A stretch of 64,000 bases of DNA from positions 105,294,221 through 105,358,220 of the forward strand of contig OZ024931.1 of NCBI GenBank assembly GCA_964017235.1, read 5' to 3'. The stretch is from Sabellastarte sp. h YS-2021. Taxonomy: Eukaryota; Annelida; Polychaeta; Sabellida; Sabellidae. Positions 35,655-45,308 of the stretch are shown here, piece after piece. Under the pieces are notes generated by a model. That model was not told the DNA's origin. It did not search any database and saw nothing but the letters and a program-made list of their open reading frames with translations. A program made the translations under genes and the position numbers. Position 1 is the stretch's first letter. Each line of letters begins with the position of its first letter.

Positions 35655-35978
35655 TTTACTACAGTGCATATCATTATATTCTAGGATTAACTATCTCCTG
35701 GAAAAAATTATAATCCCAAATTTAGGATCCTAAATTTGCAGCAAAACTGATTTATTCTTTTCATAAAATGTACCACTCTACGAAACACATTAAAGCTCAC
35801 ATTTTGCTTACAGTCTAATACTGCAACTGATAAGTGTTTTTAGATAATCCACTTTCCATTAGATACAAATCACAGTAAAGCTTACCTTCTCACAGTCTCA
35901 TACCACAACTACTACAGCTTTATTAACTCAAGTCTCTATCTGGGCCGCTCGTTTTTGTTAGCAAAAACCTTTTTCTAG

Positions 35979-36936
35979 TTTAAATATATTTTAAGACATC
36001 TAATATCTTATGTTACAATGTCAGTTATGTATCAACAGTGCCTCATAAGCCCTGATGTTTATGGCTGGCTGCTGTATGTCAACTTGTTACTGTATATTTT
36101 TTGTTAATTATGTGCAGATGGCAAATAAATGAAATTCTGTCTCTCTGTATACATGTTTAGTGTGTAACTGGAGAAAGGTTGTGTCAAGTAGTCCAAGATA
36201 TTACTAAATTAACTTTATTATACAAACCATGGGAGTTAATCTAGTTTGTGACTTTAAAAAACAAGATGGTTTATTTTTGTTAAGTTTTTATTGAAGTAAT
36301 CACAGTGGCTTTGAAAACAGATCTGAGTGTCAGTTCAGGGGTGGATTAATGCTTCGATTCACATGTTTCTGAAGGGTTTTGTTGCAGTGCAAGAATAGAT
36401 AAATGTGACAACTTCTTCAGAAAAACTCACAAAAAATATGTAAAATTCTAACAATTATGTAAAACTCACTGCTGAGGACCAATCCCCCCAACAATTAAAA
36501 AGTCAGCTTGAAATGTACATTGCACTGTTTGACAGTGGAAAATCATACAGTTGAATAAATCTTTATTCAGTAAGTTACAGACATAAATTTGCATGCCGTG
36601 CACTGTGTGACTTTTTGTGTTTATACATAAATCGGTCTAATCTATGAGACTGTAGAAGGGCTCCAGTGAATCTGTTCAAAGTCTGAAACTTTACTAAGAT
36701 ACAGTTAAGGGGATTATACACTTCAGCAGCACAGTGTTGGATGAATTTTATAACAGGCTAAACTCAGGAGGTTTTGAATAATGTCCATCTGTAGCCTCTT
36801 GTAAAGAAATCTAAATAGTCTATAAAAGTCAGTAAAATAATAAAAATGCTTCCCTGCTTTTTGTAAGATTACAAAATAATCACACTGAGCTGCTAGTACA
36901 ATCACCATTGGTATTATAAGCATTGTTTTGGTAATA
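35979..36936. other. Intron sequence, nothing recognised
   Basis: AT-rich. A minus-strand frame at 36723-36950 has no recognisable feature. Confidence 0.4.
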
Positions 36937-37718
36937 CAGTAGAACCTCAATTATCCGGACCTCTATAATCCGAATCTCCGGATTAACTGAACCAAAATCT
37001 TGTCTCCCTACTGGCAGTACATATAATGCACGGTGTAGTGTGAGCGACGTTACAGGATTTTATAAATTCTTGGAAACCATTAATTCTAGTGCTTTATAAA
37101 ACATACCGTCCACAAAAATGCCTAACTTCTTTGATATTCATCAATTGTTGCAATAGGGGAGGGGTTAATTCATTTACCACAACCCCACTACACAACTTCT
37201 TTGATAGTGCGCCTACCACTGATTGCGTGTTCGATTGGGTTTTGCAATTTATAATCTCCTGGAGTAGATCAAGACTGACGTGTATTAAAAGAAAAAAAAT
37301 GTCAACAATGTATTGCCAACCGAACATACCCAGTTAAGATGTGTTTGATTGGGTCCTTGTAATAAATAATGCATGATGACATTCATCTAAAAATGAAATG
37401 TCAACATTGCATGTACAAAACGAACACACCCAGCTGAAGTCTGTGTAATATTTTAAATAAAAATGTGTGATAATATCCATAGCTATAGAGAAAATAAGTC
37501 AAAATTAGAGGGTTAGTTATATTACACAAAATTATTAATCTACTTCACCAATGACCAACCACATCTATATTTTGTGCATAAAACAACTTTTCTTCAATTA
37601 TCACCCACTTGGTAACCCATAGGTGGTGAGTTTCGGTTTCCTACATCTATCTGAACCCCTTGATTATCGGACCCGATTGTATGTCTCCTATTGGGTTTGG
37701 ATAATTGAAGTTCCACTG
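36937..37718. mobile_element. pogo/Tigger-like MITE
   Basis: 782 bp. Ends CAGTAGAACCTCAATTATCC and, in complement, CAGTGGAACTTCAATTATCC, flanked by TA on both sides (36935-36936, 37719-37720). This CAGT-GAACCTC-ATTATCCG type end with TA target is that of pogo/Tigger elements of the Tc1-mariner superfamily. It contains two diverged inner units (CCCAGTTAAG / CCCAGCTGAAG; AAATGTCAACA). No DDE transposase. Confidence 0.85.
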
Positions 37719-37720
37719 TA

Positions 37721-38579
37721 CTTCTTTTATTTCTAATTTGTTGGACCGTGTCTCACCACAATGCTGATGTCTGATGGGCTTATCTTTTACAAATATTTAT
37801 TTTGGTTTTGCTGAATCAAAATTTGTCAAAACAGATAAACTATCAAGTATGACCTAAAAAAAATCCAGAGAGAAATACGTTAGCTATCATAGGTTTGGGA
37901 ATATTTGTCAGCATGTTTACTTGTTATGAAAAATCAAACATAGACATTGAAATAAATATTTAATGTGTTATTATTATGAATATGCAGGCATATTTATTAA
38001 ATTACCACTGGTTCTTTAAAAAAGGTCCCAGAATGTTCATATTACAGTCATGGCCAGCTTGACACTGTATATCAAGCATGAAGTGTCAATATTAAAGTCC
38101 CAGTACACTTTTTCTGTTTTCCAGAATGTTTTTTATTACAATCAGTGCCAGGCGTTATGTAATATTTCATTTTCACAAAGGAAGGAATAAGACATGCTCC
38201 ACTTGAGTTGTATATGCAAGTCATAAAAGCCTTTGAATGTTCATTTCACGGGGCCATTTGTAATGCGCTGTTGTTTCCCTTCAGCCATTACTAATTCTGA
38301 TGACGACAAAACACATACAAGTATGAGTGGAGCCTGGATTCGGTAACACTCTCCAAACACAAAGCAATCTGATATCCAAAGACATTAAAAAAACATGAAA
38401 TAATTCTAAAATGTCCTTGTGATATTCAGTTCTGTGAAAAAAATTATATTTCCATTAAATTTAATTATACACTTTTGAGCCCTAAATTACTGTTAAGTGA
38501 ACAGTCTGTGCACAAAGCAAAATCTTGGGTACTTGTTCATAATTTTTTTTTTTAATATTTTTAGGTGAGTTGTGTGTAA
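37721..38579. other. Intron sequence, nothing recognised
   Basis: AT-rich; no repeat or frame that I can support. Confidence 0.4.
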
Positions 38580-38599
38580 CCAACCCGCCTATTAGATTG

Positions 38600-39184
38600 A
38601 TGTGTCCGTCTGTCTCTCTGGCCGTCCACATTTTTGTTTCCGGACTCTAACTCAAAAACGCTTTGTTCGATTGAATTCAAACTTGACAGGGACATAGATC
38701 ACCATCACAGCTAGGCTCCTTTCGAAATTGGTGTAATTTTGTTTTGTTTTCCGTTTGTATGTCCGTCAAAATTTCCATTTCTGGACTCTTAACTCGAAAA
38801 CGGTGTGTCCAATCGAATTCAAACTTGACAGGGAGACAGATCACCATCACAGCTAGGCTCCTTTCGAAATTGGTGTAATTCTGTCCGTTTGTTTGTCTGT
38901 TTTTTGTCCGTTTGTCTGTCTGTCAAAATTTCTGTTTCCGGACTCTAACTCGAAAACGGTTTGTCCAATTGAATTCAAAATTGACAGAGAGATAGATCAC
39001 CATCATAGCTAGGCTCCTTTCGAAATTGGTGTAATTCTGTCCGTTTGTCTGTTTTTTGTCCGTTTGTCTGTTCATCAACATTTCTGTTTCCGGACTCTAA
39101 CTCGAAAATGCTATGTCCAATCGAATTCAAACTTGACAGGGAGATAGATCACCATCATAGCTAGGTTCCTTTCGAAATTGGTGT
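38600..39184. repeat. About 140-155 bp tandem array, left part
   Basis: Four units, the length varying with a (gtccgtttgtctgt)-type linker. Landmarks CGGACTCTAACTCG, GAATTCAAACTTGACAGG, ATAGATCACCATCA, GCTAGGCTCCTTTCG. Broken at 39184 inside GGTGTAATTCTG. Confidence 0.85.
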
Positions 39185-39374
39185 TTTTATTGCGTTAATA
39201 CATCCTATCCAATGGACAATTGCTTTACCGGTCGGCGTGACCGGTCCCGCCAAACGCCAGAAAAAGACGTCCTGTATATACTACCGGCAGGACCGGTCAC
39301 AGAGTGTGCATTCGCCAGGTGGCGCATCGTACTTCATTTCCTGTTTACCTCTTGACGTCATAGCATCTTTTTCG
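39185..39374 (+). repeat. DIRS left terminal repeat
   Basis: Outer tip TTTTATTGCGTTAATACAT (39185-39203), then the part shared in inverse with the right terminus, from CCTATCCAATGG to CATCTTTTTCG. Compared with the right copy it carries about 39 extra bases (about 39274-39312), including a second CCGG(C/T)…ACCGGTCA word. Rich in ACCGGTC motifs. Confidence 0.9.
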
Positions 39375-39498
39375 TTTGGCGCGAAAGAGTGTGCAGAAGA
39401 TTTTCTTCAGAGATACGCTTTTGAATTTTTACAACGAACTCTTCCAAGTTTCTTGTTTTTTATTAGTACGGAATAATTCTACAACGTTCCTGATCATT

Positions 39499-41520
39499 AT
39501 GTCGTCTCCTGGACAGAAACGAGGTTCTTGCGGGCACGTTATGGCCCTTTTCGACAACCATAAGAAATGCGCGCGTTGTCGTGACAAGGGGGTGGGAGAC
39601 GACCCGTGTGTTAAGAAGTTGGACTGTAGTATCTGTAAGGCGTTTACGCCTGCTCAGATCCACCAGTTAGCAACCCCGACCTACAAGGAAAGGAAAGAAC
39701 GCTCTAGCCAGAAGAAATCTGAAGATTTGACAAGTACGTCTCCCAAGCTTGTTGATCCGTCTGAGGTTTCACTGCTGGGTCCGGTCAATTCAGGGACGCA
39801 GTCTCCTGTTGATTCTACACCCAAGCATAAGAAGAAGCGTTCTGATGGTTCCCCAAGGTCTACCAAACGGAAGCACAGCAGTAAGCCTACTTCTGACGAC
39901 CTCAAGTCCCTTGATGACAAGTGGAGTGAGAGATTTTCCCGTCTGGAAGCAATGCTGATTAACCAGTCATTTGCTGTCCCTGTGAGACCGGTGAATTCTG
40001 CTTCTGTGGTGCCCAGAGAACACCCCTTCTTTGATCCGGGTGCTTCTACAAGTGTTATGTTTTCTGAGGGCACTAGTGACGTTGCTACGCAGTTGACGGC
40101 TACCCAACCTCCGCTGGGGGTTCCTGGTACGCAAGCTGTGATGGAAGTGAATGAGAGTGCTACCCACCCTGTTCAGGGCCCCGGTACCTCTGAGACTGTT
40201 GCCACCCAACCTTTACTGGTTCCCGGTGCAGGGACTGCCACCCAGCCTTCACAGGCTCCCGGTGCTGGTCCTGAGGTTCTGCCTTCCGGTTATAAAACTA
40301 CGCTGTCTAACCAGTCGCCTCCCATTGGTCAGAATTCTGAGGTTGCTAGGGAATCTGACAGCGAGGCTGAGGTGGATCCGGAACCGGCCTCTCCGGCTAG
40401 TGTTCACTACCAGGGTGATGTACCGGAAACTAACACTGACCAGGATCTATCTGAAGATGCCAATTACCGGGAAACCTTGAGAGGGGTGAGGAGTTTCATG
40501 GGCTGGCATCAAATCCCGGATTATGACACCTCAGCTGCATCTATGGATGACAATCCTTTTGCCGGTGCTAGAGTGAAGACTACCGGAAAAGTGTCAGTAA
40601 AATTGCCGGTGGATGAATGGCTTTGTAAAAAGCTGGAGAAACTGAATATAACCATTGCTGAAGGTTATCCATCCAGGAATACAGAAACCAGTGGTCTACT
40701 GCGTGACCAATTTGTCAAGACACCACGTACTTCAAAGTGGTACGACATGCAAGCTGTTAAGAAGGATGCGTCTACCCAGGCTGTTGGTGACTGGTCTCCG
40801 GAACTGGCAAAGCTTAACAGTATGTTTTCTAGAGTTGCAAGACGCAGTTTACCTGCTGCTCCAGCTTCCAGGACCTTCAGCCAGGACACCCTTAGAAGGT
40901 GGGAGAGGTCATTCAGAGAACAATCAGTGATGTGTAACCACGCTGCTGGCCTCTCTAGATGCCTCACCAAGGTACAGGACTCCATGGTCACCCAGTTAAA
41001 ATCCCTCAGGTTCGATTCCTCAAAGGGTAAAAGTGCTGAGAAACAACAAGCTGTTGAAGAGTTGGAATATCTGGTTACGTTTAACCGGTCAATTTCACAG
41101 GCTATGCAACATACCATGCAGGATTTGTCAGAGGGAGTCTTTATCAGCATGGCTAATCTCACCCTGGCCCGGCGGGACAGTTATTTAGAGTTCATAAGGG
41201 GTGGGATTAAACCGGACACCTTGTCTGCCTTACGTACGTCCCCAGTTCACCAACTATCACTCTTCCCGGACAGCTTACTGGTCAAAGCTGAAGAGGAAAT
41301 CTTACGTAGTGAAGAGAGGCGTTCTGCTGGTACCACACCAAGGAAACCTGGACGTTTTCATCCATACGTCTCCTCCAATCGAACCCCTCACCAGCCGGAC
41401 CGGAAGCCCACTACTCCGGCATGGAAGCAGATTAGAGACCGGCAAACTGCTCAGAAAGGTGGTGGTAAAGCCTCAAACTTCATCCAGAAGCCGGCCAGGG
41501 GGTTTAAAAAGCATAAATGA
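39499..41520 (+). CDS. DIRS Gag-like protein (ORF1)
   Basis: The open frame begins at 39376; I prefer the ATG at 39499 (MSSPGQKRG, 673 residues) because the cysteine-rich domain starts right after it and the upstream codons lie just past the terminal repeat. The N-terminal domain has CGH, CARC, a C in DPC and a C-x2-C (DCSICKAF), with nearby H residues, the likely zinc-binding region typical of DIRS ORF1, followed by a K/R-rich YKERKER patch. The middle (about 60-300) is low complexity, rich in S, T, P and with repeated TQP/PG(T/A)-type units. The C-terminal half (FMGWHQIPDYD… to …LTLARRDSYLEF) is helical and would be the particle-forming region; the tail is basic. Presumed role: binding and packaging of element RNA. 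The stop at 41518 is in the same frame as the recombinase ORF; the RT frame overlaps its last 320 bases. Confidence 0.85.
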   Translation: MSSPGQKRGSCGHVMALFDNHKKCARCRDKGVGDDPCVKKLDCSICKAFTPAQIHQLATPTYKERKERSSQKKSEDLTSTSPKLVDPSEVSLLGPVNSGTQSPVDSTPKHKKKRSDGSPRSTKRKHSSKPTSDDLKSLDDKWSERFSRLEAMLINQSFAVPVRPVNSASVVPREHPFFDPGASTSVMFSEGTSDVATQLTATQPPLGVPGTQAVMEVNESATHPVQGPGTSETVATQPLLVPGAGTATQPSQAPGAGPEVLPSGYKTTLSNQSPPIGQNSEVARESDSEAEVDPEPASPASVHYQGDVPETNTDQDLSEDANYRETLRGVRSFMGWHQIPDYDTSAASMDDNPFAGARVKTTGKVSVKLPVDEWLCKKLEKLNITIAEGYPSRNTETSGLLRDQFVKTPRTSKWYDMQAVKKDASTQAVGDWSPELAKLNSMFSRVARRSLPAAPASRTFSQDTLRRWERSFREQSVMCNHAAGLSRCLTKVQDSMVTQLKSLRFDSSKGKSAEKQQAVEELEYLVTFNRSISQAMQHTMQDLSEGVFISMANLTLARRDSYLEFIRGGIKPDTLSALRTSPVHQLSLFPDSLLVKAEEEILRSEERRSAGTTPRKPGRFHPYVSSNRTPHQPDRKPTTPAWKQIRDRQTAQKGGGKASNFIQKPARGFKKHK

Positions 41521-43849
41521 CAATCACTGTTTTGCAAATGTGGTCGGATTGGTGAACTCTGTAAATGTATCCGACAAGATGGAGGGCTTGTACCCACCAC
41601 CACCAGTGACAAACAAGAGCGAGACTGTGTTTCCACATGTAAACTCTTTTGTTGCAAGTGTTCCTTTTGCCAACGGGTCACCGCAAAAGAAAGGTGTAAA
41701 TCCCGATTATTGTCAATCTATCAGAGAAATAAACCATGTGAAAGATGTTTCCTGTGTAGATCACTTGAGTTTTGTAAAAATTGTCACAAATGTCCCAACT
41801 GTTGTCACAAATCTTCCTGTAGGGGCAAGACTTCAGCAGTTTTGGGAGAAGTGGGAAACTCTGGGTGCCAGTCCAAAAGTTATCAGAATACTGAGAGAGG
41901 GCTACACCCTTCCCTTCCGGTTCAGACCCACCCTAACCAGGTCACCAATGGTCATCAGCAAATATGTAAACCCCCAAAGACAGGCCCTCCTTTTGGAGGC
42001 ACTGACTCAGCTAACAAACAAGAATGCAGTAGAACCGGTAACAAATCAGACCTCCCTAGGGTTTTACAACCGGTTATTTTTGGTTCCCAAACCCAACAAC
42101 CGGTGGAGACCTATCTTGGATCTGAGCACTTTGAACACCTTTTTAAACACAGAGTCGTTCAAGATGGAGACCCCAGAGACAATAAGAACCTCCCTACAGG
42201 CAGGGGAGTGGGTCACATCCATAGATTTCAAAGACGCTTACTTCCACATACCAATTCACAGTCAGTCAAGGAAGTACATGCGTTTTCACATTCAGGGCCA
42301 ATCCTACCAGTTCAAGGCCCTGCCCTTTGGTCTTTCCACTGCACCCATGGAGTTCACAGTGGTGGCCAAAGAGGTCAAGCTCATGGCTTTACGACAGGGT
42401 ATAAGAATCCACCAGTACCTAGACGACTGGCTGGTGAGGGCCTCTACCCTCCACACCTGTCTCCAGCATACTCAAACCCTGGTCACTCTTTGTCAGGAAC
42501 TAGGGTGGCTGGTGAACAAGGAAAAGTCAGAACTGACACCCAAACAGGTCTTCAACTTCGTAGGTTACCAGTTCGACCTGAAAGAGGGCAAGGTCAGACC
42601 AACAGAAGAACGTTGGCAGGCTTTGATAGACAAGATCAGATCAATGATGTCGGATCCGGTTTGTCCGGTCCGGAAATTCATGTCCCTCATAGGTCTCCTC
42701 ACAGCAACAGAAAAACAAGTCCACTTAGGGCGACTCCACATGAGACCCATACAGTGGCACTTGAAAAACAACTGGAGGGTCCCAGAATCACTGGAAAAGG
42801 TGATACCGGTCCCCAAGTCCCTCCATCCTCATCTAAGGTGGTGGCTGGAGGAAAGCAATGTGCTACTAGGTCAACCATTACACCCTCTAAAACATGCTCT
42901 GCAGATCTTTACAGACGCATCAAACGAAGGGTGGGGCGCTCACTTGGACGACCATACTGCAAGGGGAACCTGGTCCCTTCCAGAAAGCAAGTTGCACATA
43001 AACCACTTAGAGCTAAAAGCAGTTTTTCTAGCTCTAAAGGAGTTTCGAACCCTGGTCTGCAACAAGACTGTGTTGATAGCTACAGACAACACAACAGTGG
43101 TTGCCTATATCAACAAAGAAGGGGGGATGAAGTTGGGGTCACTGTGTGCCCTACTGTGGAGAATCCTGTCCTGGTGCACCAGACAACAGGTAACCCTCAG
43201 GGCACGTCACATCCCCGGCCGGCTGAATGTGATAGCAGACAAGCTATCCAGGCTTGGCCAGACCATTCAAACAGAGTGGTCACTTCATCCAGCAGTATTC
43301 CAAGCTGTATGCGCAAGGTGGCACCAGCCAAAAGTGGATCTGTTTGCCACCAGGTTCAACAACAAACTACCCCAGTTTGTGTCACCGGTGCCAGACCCCC
43401 AGGCTTGGGCAGTGGATGCACTCAGCCTCTCCTGGGAGGACCTGGACCCATACGCCTTCCCACCGGCAGCCATCTTGGGCAAAGTGGTGGAGAAGCTCCA
43501 GGACTACCCCTGCAACAGAATAATCCTGATTGCCCCAGGGTGGCCCAACATGCCCTGGTTTTGGGACCTGGTAGCAATGTCAAGCCAGATCCCACTCTGT
43601 CTGCCCAGCATACCAAACCTTGTGTCTCAGCCGTTCAACCAGGTCCTTCACAGGAACCTGTCGAATCTGAACCTACATGCCTGGCTCCTAGAGCCTCAGC
43701 AATCAAGGAGCAAGGCTTCTCTGAGGCAGTGGCAGCACGAATTGAGGCTCCTCAAAGAAGATCAACCAGATCTGTCTATGAGGCAAAGTGGACCATTTTT
43801 ACAAAGTGGTGCCTCAGTAATCAGGTGGACTTCAGGGCACCACCTCTGA
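41201..43849 (+). CDS. DIRS reverse transcriptase-RNase H-methyltransferase-like protein
   Basis: 882 codons open. The first 107 overlap the Gag frame and are probably not used as such; ATG 41579 (residue 127) is a plausible start, or the protein is made by frameshift from Gag. RT domain about 200-480: motif A SIDFKDAYFHIPI (D342), motif B LPFGLSTAP (374-382), motif C QYLDDW (DD 408-409). RNase H about 565-685: D572 in IFTDAS, E604 in LELK, D629 in ATDN and D680 in VIADKLSR, so the catalytic acidic set is complete. After this, 705-800 holds VDLFATR, DALS, YAFPP and APGWPNMPWF, spaced like the Dam-type N6-adenine methyltransferase domain known from DIRS polyproteins, although the usual NPPY is replaced by AFPP. 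Function: copying element RNA into circular DNA. Nearly the whole frame also overlaps the recombinase ORF in another phase. Confidence 0.9.
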   Translation: MGLNRTPCLPYVRPQFTNYHSSRTAYWSKLKRKSYVVKRGVLLVPHQGNLDVFIHTSPPIEPLTSRTGSPLLRHGSRLETGKLLRKVVVKPQTSSRSRPGGLKSINDNHCFANVVGLVNSVNVSDKMEGLYPPPPVTNKSETVFPHVNSFVASVPFANGSPQKKGVNPDYCQSIREINHVKDVSCVDHLSFVKIVTNVPTVVTNLPVGARLQQFWEKWETLGASPKVIRILREGYTLPFRFRPTLTRSPMVISKYVNPQRQALLLEALTQLTNKNAVEPVTNQTSLGFYNRLFLVPKPNNRWRPILDLSTLNTFLNTESFKMETPETIRTSLQAGEWVTSIDFKDAYFHIPIHSQSRKYMRFHIQGQSYQFKALPFGLSTAPMEFTVVAKEVKLMALRQGIRIHQYLDDWLVRASTLHTCLQHTQTLVTLCQELGWLVNKEKSELTPKQVFNFVGYQFDLKEGKVRPTEERWQALIDKIRSMMSDPVCPVRKFMSLIGLLTATEKQVHLGRLHMRPIQWHLKNNWRVPESLEKVIPVPKSLHPHLRWWLEESNVLLGQPLHPLKHALQIFTDASNEGWGAHLDDHTARGTWSLPESKLHINHLELKAVFLALKEFRTLVCNKTVLIATDNTTVVAYINKEGGMKLGSLCALLWRILSWCTRQQVTLRARHIPGRLNVIADKLSRLGQTIQTEWSLHPAVFQAVCARWHQPKVDLFATRFNNKLPQFVSPVPDPQAWAVDALSLSWEDLDPYAFPPAAILGKVVEKLQDYPCNRIILIAPGWPNMPWFWDLVAMSSQIPLCLPSIPNLVSQPFNQVLHRNLSNLNLHAWLLEPQQSRSKASLRQWQHELRLLKEDQPDLSMRQSGPFLQSGASVIRWTSGHHL

Positions 43850-44763
43850 AAGCCATTGCTGACTTCCTCCTGCACTTGTTCCAGGACAAGAAGTTACAAC
43901 CAGGCACTATTGATGGCTACAGATCAGCCATTGCTGACAAACTGGGCAATTCCACCATTAATGTCAGCAAAGATGAGAATCTCACTCGTCTCCTGGATAG
44001 TTTCCATAGAGACAGGCCTAAGGGCAGGAGGGGTATACCCTCCTGGAACCTGTCACTGGTCTTACACCAGCTGACAAAGGCTCCTTTTGAACCTTTAAAA
44101 GAGGCCTCATTAAAACATTTGACCTTCAAGACTGTTTTCCTGCTGGCTTTGGGCTCAGGTAAACGCAGGAGTGAGATCCATGCTTGGTTACATAAGAACA
44201 TCAGACACCAGTCAGACTGGTCTAAGGTGTCTTTGTACCCTTCACCCAGCTTCCTATCCAAGAATCAGCTGGCTAAGGAGGGTCCAGATAGTGTGGCACC
44301 AGTGGTCATCCCAGCCCTGGCACCATCTCTGGATAGGTCACTCAAGGGTGACAGGTCCCTATGTCCAGTTAGAGCCCTGCGTTACTACTTGGACAGGACT
44401 GCAGACCTCAGGCAGAATAAGGAGTTAGTCTTTGTCTCCTTCAAGAAGGGTTTTGATAAAGACATCTCGCCTGCCACCATCTCCTCATGGATCAAACAGA
44501 CTGTGGTTCTGTGCTATGAGCTCTCTGACCAGGAGGCCCTCACCTTACATCAGGTTAAAGCCCATGATGTTAGGGCCTTTGCTGCTTCTAAGGCTTTCCA
44601 ATCAGGGATCTCCTTAGATCAGATCTTATCAGCCTGCCACTGGAAATCTCACAACACCTTCACCCAATTTTATTTGAAGGATGTTGCCTGGGCTGATTCA
44701 GAGCTTTTCCACCTGGGACCTGTAGTGGCTGCCCAGCAGGTGCACCACCAGGCCCAGAAGTGA
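41710..44763 (+). CDS. DIRS tyrosine recombinase (ORF with long RT-overlapping N-terminal part)
   Basis: 1017 codons. Only the last about 340 residues look like a protein domain: a helical core-binding segment (RSTRSVYEAKWTIFTKWC, then LQPGTIDGYRSAI) and a catalytic domain with R820 in GKRRSEI, H952-x-x-R955 in AHDVRAF, H977-W978 in ACHWKSH and the nucleophile Y988 in TQFYL. This is the full R-HxxR-(H/W)-Y set. It would join the circular DNA to its target without duplication, matching the clean insertion seen here. The first about 670 codons overlap the RT-RNase H frame in a different phase, have the odd composition of an overprinted frame (G, R, S, Q, P rich) and show no domain; the true start could be a later ATG or reached by splicing or recoding. 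Stop at 44763; an A25 tract follows at 44853. Confidence 0.9.
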   Translation: MSIYQRNKPCERCFLCRSLEFCKNCHKCPNCCHKSSCRGKTSAVLGEVGNSGCQSKSYQNTERGLHPSLPVQTHPNQVTNGHQQICKPPKTGPPFGGTDSANKQECSRTGNKSDLPRVLQPVIFGSQTQQPVETYLGSEHFEHLFKHRVVQDGDPRDNKNLPTGRGVGHIHRFQRRLLPHTNSQSVKEVHAFSHSGPILPVQGPALWSFHCTHGVHSGGQRGQAHGFTTGYKNPPVPRRLAGEGLYPPHLSPAYSNPGHSLSGTRVAGEQGKVRTDTQTGLQLRRLPVRPERGQGQTNRRTLAGFDRQDQINDVGSGLSGPEIHVPHRSPHSNRKTSPLRATPHETHTVALEKQLEGPRITGKGDTGPQVPPSSSKVVAGGKQCATRSTITPSKTCSADLYRRIKRRVGRSLGRPYCKGNLVPSRKQVAHKPLRAKSSFSSSKGVSNPGLQQDCVDSYRQHNSGCLYQQRRGDEVGVTVCPTVENPVLVHQTTGNPQGTSHPRPAECDSRQAIQAWPDHSNRVVTSSSSIPSCMRKVAPAKSGSVCHQVQQQTTPVCVTGARPPGLGSGCTQPLLGGPGPIRLPTGSHLGQSGGEAPGLPLQQNNPDCPRVAQHALVLGPGSNVKPDPTLSAQHTKPCVSAVQPGPSQEPVESEPTCLAPRASAIKEQGFSEAVAARIEAPQRRSTRSVYEAKWTIFTKWCLSNQVDFRAPPLKAIADFLLHLFQDKKLQPGTIDGYRSAIADKLGNSTINVSKDENLTRLLDSFHRDRPKGRRGIPSWNLSLVLHQLTKAPFEPLKEASLKHLTFKTVFLLALGSGKRRSEIHAWLHKNIRHQSDWSKVSLYPSPSFLSKNQLAKEGPDSVAPVVIPALAPSLDRSLKGDRSLCPVRALRYYLDRTADLRQNKELVFVSFKKGFDKDISPATISSWIKQTVVLCYELSDQEALTLHQVKAHDVRAFAASKAFQSGISLDQILSACHWKSHNTFTQFYLKDVAWADSELFHLGPVVAAQQVHHQAQK

Positions 44764-44852
44764 GGAGATGTTGTATATATGTAAATATGTACATATTGTA
44801 AATATGCTAGATATGTACATAATGTAAATATGTTGGATGTACATATATGTTC

Positions 44853-44877
44853 AAAAAAAAAAAAAAAAAAAAAAAAA
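44853..44877 (+). repeat. A25 tract inside the DIRS 3' region
   Basis: 25 A residues, 90 bases past the recombinase stop, preceded by GTAAATATGT repeats. It is internal to the element (600 bp before its end), so not a retrotransposition tail of the whole element; it might mark a 3' processing region or be simple expansion. Confidence 0.8.
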
Positions 44878-45150
44878 CTGTGACTTGCTTCCTTTGGGAA
44901 GTTTATTTCTTCTGGGACTGAACTCAGCCGCTCTCTCTCCCTATCTTTCCAACTCAGACCACTCTGAAAGGAAAGAAAAAAAAGGGGGGGGGGCAACGTC
45001 GGTAGGCTCCCGGTTAACCGGTGAGTTAGTGACCGACCCTGACCTTTCAGGGTTCTCTGACCCTAGGTCGAATGGGCCTGTTTAAAAATTGTTGTTATGA
45101 GTTCACATAAGTCCCTAGCTGCTTACCCGCCTGCCAAGCGGTAGTTATTC

Positions 45151-45247
45151 AGCAATTGTCCATTGGATAGGATGTATTAACGCAATAAAATTGCAAATTT
45201 AATAAGTAAATTAAATTTTTATAAGTTAATACCCTATCCAATGGACA
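45151..45247 (+). repeat. DIRS internal complementary region
   Basis: 97 bp. 45151-45190 is the exact complement of the left tip (39185-39224), and 45191-45247 the exact complement of the right tip (45430-45486). The joint 45190/45191 therefore records how the two tips meet in the circular intermediate. It is the template region for completing the ends in the DIRS replication model. Confidence 0.95.
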
Positions 45248-45308
45248 GGCAAGGCCCACCCAACCGGCCCCGCTATCAGCTTACTAGGGGTCTTACTAGG
45301 ATTAGACA

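Larger units (their letters stand above)
24837..35978 (+). mobile_element. AAGCGTCCC-family element, 11 kb composite with nested insertions
   Basis: The 5' end AAGCGTCCCT-gaaa-AGGGCGCTT is a hairpin with one mismatch, preceded by AATT. The body has the about 158 bp array at 25250-25560, continued at 30729-31830 after the 25564-30728 insertion. The 3' end has GGGCCGCTC, hairpin GTTTTTG-tta-CAAAAAC, then TTCTAG at 35978, followed by TT. Nested: 25564-30728, 31914-32281, a minus-strand TACCCC element at about 32400-33143, and 33180-35654. Whether 5' and 3' ends belong to one insertion is inferred from array continuity across the first nest and from the order of ends; the stretch 35655-35940 is unassigned. 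Confidence 0.55.

Noticed and set aside
39681..41162. Minus-strand and alternative-frame ORFs across the DIRS Gag region (for example 165 codons at 40665-41162)
   Set aside because: Shadows of the long Gag-like frame; no domain.
44853..44877. A25 tract as a poly(A) tail of a processed insertion
   Set aside because: It is inside the DIRS element, upstream of its internal complementary region and right terminal repeat, and is not flanked by a duplication.
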